DNA of 64,000 nucleotides from positions 270,984-334,983 of the forward strand of contig NZ_VWWP01000007.1 of assembly GCF_011752975.1 (NCBI RefSeq). Direction: 5' to 3'. This DNA comes from Chryseobacterium sp. Tr-659. GTDB lineage: Bacteria; Bacteroidota; Bacteroidia; Flavobacteriales; Weeksellaceae. The notes beneath the pieces are model-generated. The model did no database searches and was not told the origin of the DNA. It saw only the letters and a program-made list of their open reading frames with translations. The position numbers and the translations under genes were made by a program. Of this stretch, positions 61,307-64,000 are shown piece by piece; positions within the stretch are counted from its first letter, which is position 1, and each line of letters begins with the position of its first letter.

Positions 61307-62629
61307 TTATTTTAGTCCATATTCTTCCAGTTTACGATATAATGTGGCAATACCGATCTCAAGAAGTCTGGCAGCTTCTGCTTTATTTCCTTTTGTATAC
61401 TGGAGTACTTTTTGAATATGTACTTTTTCCAGAGATCTTATGCTTAGAGAATCGCTTTCTGCAGCAACTTTTTCAGAATAATGAGGAAGACTCTCAGAAT
61501 CCAGAATATTATTATCCATTAAAATTAAGCTTCTTTCCACTGTATTTCTCAATTCTCGGATATTTCCTTTCCAATCATTCTTTTCAAGGGTTTTATAGTA
61601 GTCCGGGCTTACCTGAACTGATGATAAATGAAGTTTATTAGAAAAAACGTCAATAAAATTCTTAGCAAGTGTTTTCAGATCTTCCTTTCGGTTTCTTAAA
61701 GCGGGAAGAGTAATTTCAAACACGTTCAGCCTGAAATAAAGATCTTCTCTGAAATTCCCAAGCTTAATCTCTTCTTCCAGATCTCTGTTGGTTGCTGCTA
61801 CTAATCTGAAATCAGATTTTGAAACTTTCGTTTCACCCATTTTTATAAACTCTTTCGTTTCCAGAACACGAAGCAGCTTGGCTTGAAGTTCTATCGGCAT
61901 TTCTCCTATCTCATCAAGAAACAGAGTTCCGCTATTTGCCTCTTCAATTAAGCCCTTTTTATCCTTCAAAGCGCCTGTAAACGCCCCTTGCTTATGCCCG
62001 AAAAGCTCACTTTCCAGAATCTCTTTACTGAATGCCGAGCAATTAATTGCTACAAAACTGTTTTTCTTTCTTTCACTACCTTCATGAATGGCACTAGCAA
62101 ACACTTCTTTTCCTGTGCCGGTTTCCCCTGTTAGCAATACTGCTGCATCCGTTAATGCTACTTTTTCAGCCAGTTTCTTAGCTTGCAAAATAGCAGGAGA
62201 CTTCCCTATAATCTGGTCAAACCCTTTTGTTGTTACCTGCTGAATTATTCTTGATCTGTTATCTTTAGCCTTATCAAGTGCTTTATATACAAGCGGAATA
62301 ATTTTCTCATTATCATCTCCTTTCACAAGATAGTCATAAGCACCATTCTTCATAGCCTGAACAGCATCTGTGATATTACCAAATGCCGTCATCAAAATGA
62401 TCTCCAAATGCGGATATTTGGTTTTAATAGACTTCACCAGTTCCACACCAAAAGCATCTGGTAAGCGGACATCACTAAGAACAACATCAAAATCGTATTG
62501 CTCCAGCATCGTCATAGCAGAGCGAGCCGTAGAAGCTTCTTTTACATTAAAATTTTCTTGGGAAAGGATCATCCCTAATAACTTAAGGAGCTTGATCTCA
62601 TCGTCGATGATCAAAATGTTTCCGGACAT
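61307..62629 (-). CDS. Sigma-54-dependent response regulator (NtrC family)
   Basis: A 440-residue NtrC-type activator. The receiver has acidic pair D9-D10 and phospho-acceptor D53. The AAA+ domain shows Walker A GETGTGKE at 168-175 and GAFTGA at 215-220 (the sigma-54 contact loop). A Fis-type helix-turn-helix is at about 405-440. It lies upstream of the kdp operon and takes the place of KdpE there; pairing with the histidine kinase at 52126 is inferred from context. Confidence 0.92.
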   Translation of the reverse strand: MSGNILIIDDEIKLLKLLGMILSQENFNVKEASTARSAMTMLEQYDFDVVLSDVRLPDAFGVELVKSIKTKYPHLEIILMTAFGNITDAVQAMKNGAYDYLVKGDDNEKIIPLVYKALDKAKDNRSRIIQQVTTKGFDQIIGKSPAILQAKKLAEKVALTDAAVLLTGETGTGKEVFASAIHEGSERKKNSFVAINCSAFSKEILESELFGHKQGAFTGALKDKKGLIEEANSGTLFLDEIGEMPIELQAKLLRVLETKEFIKMGETKVSKSDFRLVAATNRDLEEEIKLGNFREDLYFRLNVFEITLPALRNRKEDLKTLAKNFIDVFSNKLHLSSVQVSPDYYKTLEKNDWKGNIRELRNTVERSLILMDNNILDSESLPHYSEKVAAESDSLSIRSLEKVHIQKVLQYTKGNKAEAARLLEIGIATLYRKLEEYGLK

Positions 62630-62654
62630 TATAATTATTTTTGGAAAACTGATA

Positions 62655-62662
62655 CAAACTTA
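62655..62662 (-). promoter_or_regulatory. -7 promoter element of the sigma-54 regulator
   Basis: Minus-strand TAAGTTTG, matching TAnnTTTG, 25 bp before the ATG at 62629. Confidence 0.5.
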
Positions 62663-62968
62663 TTGAAATTATTTGAGTAAAATGGGGTTATACAAGGAAA
62701 TAGTTTTATAAACACACACTGAAACCTCAGGAGCTATTTCCCGCTATCCGCTCATACTCCTCGCTCCTGGCTTCCCATATCATCTTTCCCCTCGTTTCCT
62801 GTCTTGCTGCGGGGTAACCGCTGCTATCGGGGCTAAAATAAAGGTACAGCAAGATACAAGATCCTGGTTACCTATTTGAAGAATAATCTTATGTGCACTG
62901 TATCTATTCATTATCATACCATAAGGATACAGACTCTAAAAAATTACAATATGCTTTGATTATTATGC

Positions 62969-63632
62969 TTTGCTTCACTTCTCAGTCTTTGTCATACTGC
63001 AGGAATCTAGCCAGTGTTATCCATAAATATTATCTCATCAATGTTAGGGTACGATTTAAAATAAGAAGTATTCTATTTTTTCTTATTGTTTAGATCCTTA
63101 CAGGATGATAAATACGGTAAGACAAACAAAAGTAATGATACTAAGCAACATATATATGATAAAAAGGATATGAATAAAAAGTAGTTTCTAATGAGCCACA
63201 AACATTTGTATGATATAGTCGTTTGCTTTACTCCCCAGTCTTTGTCATTCCGTAGGAAGCTCAATAACGTTATCTATAAATATTATCTTATCAATATTTA
63301 ATATATGATTTAAAATAAGAAGTATTCTATTTTTCCTTATTGTTTAGATCCTTACAGGATGACAAATACGGTAAGAGAAACAAAAGTAATGATACTAAGC
63401 AACATATATATATGATAAAAAGGATATGAATAAAAAAGTAGTTTCTAATGAACCACAAACATTTGTATGATATAGTCGTTTGCTTCACTCCTCAGCCTTT
63501 GTCATTCCGCAGGAATCTAGCCAGCGTTATCCACAAATATTATCTTATCAATGTTAGGGTACGATTTAAAATAAGAAGCTTTCTATTTTTCCTTATTGTT
63601 TAGATCCTTACAGGATGACAAATACGGTAAGA
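62969..63632. repeat. Three tandem copies of a ~255-bp repeat
   Basis: Copies start at 62969, 63222 and 63479 (spacing 253 and 257 bp); the third is partial, ending near 63632. Each begins near TTTGTCATTCCGCAGGAATC-like sequence and contains AGATCCTTACAGGATGACAAA, which is the approximate reverse complement, so every unit has imperfect inverted ends about 130 bp apart. The copies differ at scattered bases. Confidence 0.85.
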
Positions 63633-63880
63633 AGGGATTACAGATTCTTATAATACTTACAAAAGTAGTTCATAATAAAAAAGGAACTGTACCGATGGGG
63701 ATAGAATAAGTATTGAATAGCTTGGATCCCTCCGGGATGACAAAGTGGGAATGGTAAACGGTAATAGGATATGAAAGAAAGAAAGAAAGAGATAAAATAT
63801 AAAAAGAGAGTAAATACTGATGTAGAATACAAAAAAGATAAAAAGTGGAATACAAAAACAGTAAAAAGTATAAACCAAAA

Positions 63881-63911
63881 AAAAGTCTCATGCAATATGC
63901 ATGAGACTTTT
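63881..63911 (-). terminator. Terminator of the rRNA operon
   Basis: A perfect 14-bp stem AAAAGTCTCATGCA with a 3-nt loop. On the minus strand it is followed by a T run, 16 bp after the 5S 3' end. Confidence 0.85.
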
Positions 63912-63927
63912 AAAAATAAAATAAAAA

Positions 63928-64000
63928 CTGGCGGCGGCCTACTCTCCCGCGTTAGCAGTACCATCGGCGCTGGTGGGCTTAACTTCTGTGTTCGGAATGG
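63928..64000 (-). rRNA. 5S ribosomal RNA, 3' part
   Basis: The reverse complement of this segment contains CCGAACACAGAAGTTAAGC, GCCGATGGTACTGC and GGGAGAGTAGG, the conserved 3' half of 5S rRNA, and ends CGCCGCCAG. The 5' part lies beyond the right edge. The rest of the rRNA operon should continue to the right. Confidence 0.93.

Larger units (their letters stand above)
62630..63927. other. Gene-free stretch with tandem repeats before 5S rRNA
   Basis: About 1.3 kb without a supported gene. It carries the regulator's -7 element (62655-62662), a block of three ~255-bp tandem repeats (62969-63632), a further TCCCTCCGGGATGACAAA-like unit near 63727, and the rRNA terminator at 63881. Long reading frames on the minus strand here are low-complexity and not convincing. 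Confidence 0.7.

Noticed and set aside
63638..63964. Three overlapping minus-strand ORFs of 73-108 codons
   Set aside because: Low-complexity Phe/Leu/Ser/Tyr-rich frames that cross the rRNA terminator and part of the 5S gene; they have no coding character.

Overview
The window looks like a low-GC Flavobacteriia chromosome, most likely Chryseobacterium or a close relative. The evidence is a SusC/SusD pair, an Oar-like TonB receptor, a protein with a type IX secretion (T9SS) sorting domain, GSCFA, DUF4269 and DUF6438 proteins, many lipoproteins, and repeated TAnnTTTG -7 elements (the Bacteroidetes housekeeping promoter motif) with little sign of Shine-Dalgarno sites. The genus is inferred from protein content; no search was run. 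Domain assignments are from visible motifs.

Layout. 0.4-2.8 kb: hpt, adk and obg. 2.8-9.1 kb: two small lipoproteins, an RhlE-type helicase, and leftward GSCFA, DUF4269, TatD and polyprenyl synthase genes. 9.2-12.9 kb: a phosphate transporter with its DUF47 partner and a DeaD-type helicase. 13.0-17.8 kb: a TolC/MacA/MacB-type efflux operon in which MacB is split into separate ATPase and permease genes. 17.9-23.3 kb: a DUF2461 protein and a surface-glycan cluster (FkbM methyltransferase, flippase, two glycosyltransferases). 23.3-25.8 kb: aspA and a lipoprotein amidase.

25.9-32.6 kb is the accessory part. It starts with a Ser-Pro-Arg tRNA operon. The last tRNA (Arg, TCT) is followed by a tandem array of a 355-bp unit. 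Each unit carries a terminator, a 90-residue GIY-YIG nuclease ORF, and the 3' part of a tRNA-Arg-like sequence into which the ORF runs; the ORF stop codon lies in the anticodon-loop position. There are two complete units and one truncated unit. A second tRNA-Arg at 32.4 kb has a decayed footprint of the same arrangement. Two more identical tRNA-Pro copies punctuate the region, which also holds an AraC-type regulator, a serine beta-lactamase-like hydrolase, an e(P4)-type acid phosphatase, a thermonuclease and a small unknown. This is the most unusual structure in the window.

32.7-47 kb: an EamA-type permease, MgtC, prmA, an SDR enzyme, then a leftward SusC-SusD-phosphoesterase operon, a secreted glycerophosphodiester phosphodiesterase and an Oar-like TonB receptor. 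This block may scavenge phosphorus-containing organics. 47.1-51.8 kb: ligA and a leucine-rich T9SS-exported protein.

52.1-62.6 kb is a complete leftward potassium-uptake (Kdp) locus. A sigma-54 response regulator is followed by two unannotated tiny membrane ORFs, kdpF, kdpA, kdpB, kdpC, a beta-barrel porin, a KdpD N-terminal sensor protein and a separate histidine kinase. KdpD is therefore split, and no KdpE of the OmpR type is present. The window ends in a 1.3-kb non-coding stretch with three tandem copies of a ~255-bp repeat, next to the 3' end of a leftward 5S rRNA gene.
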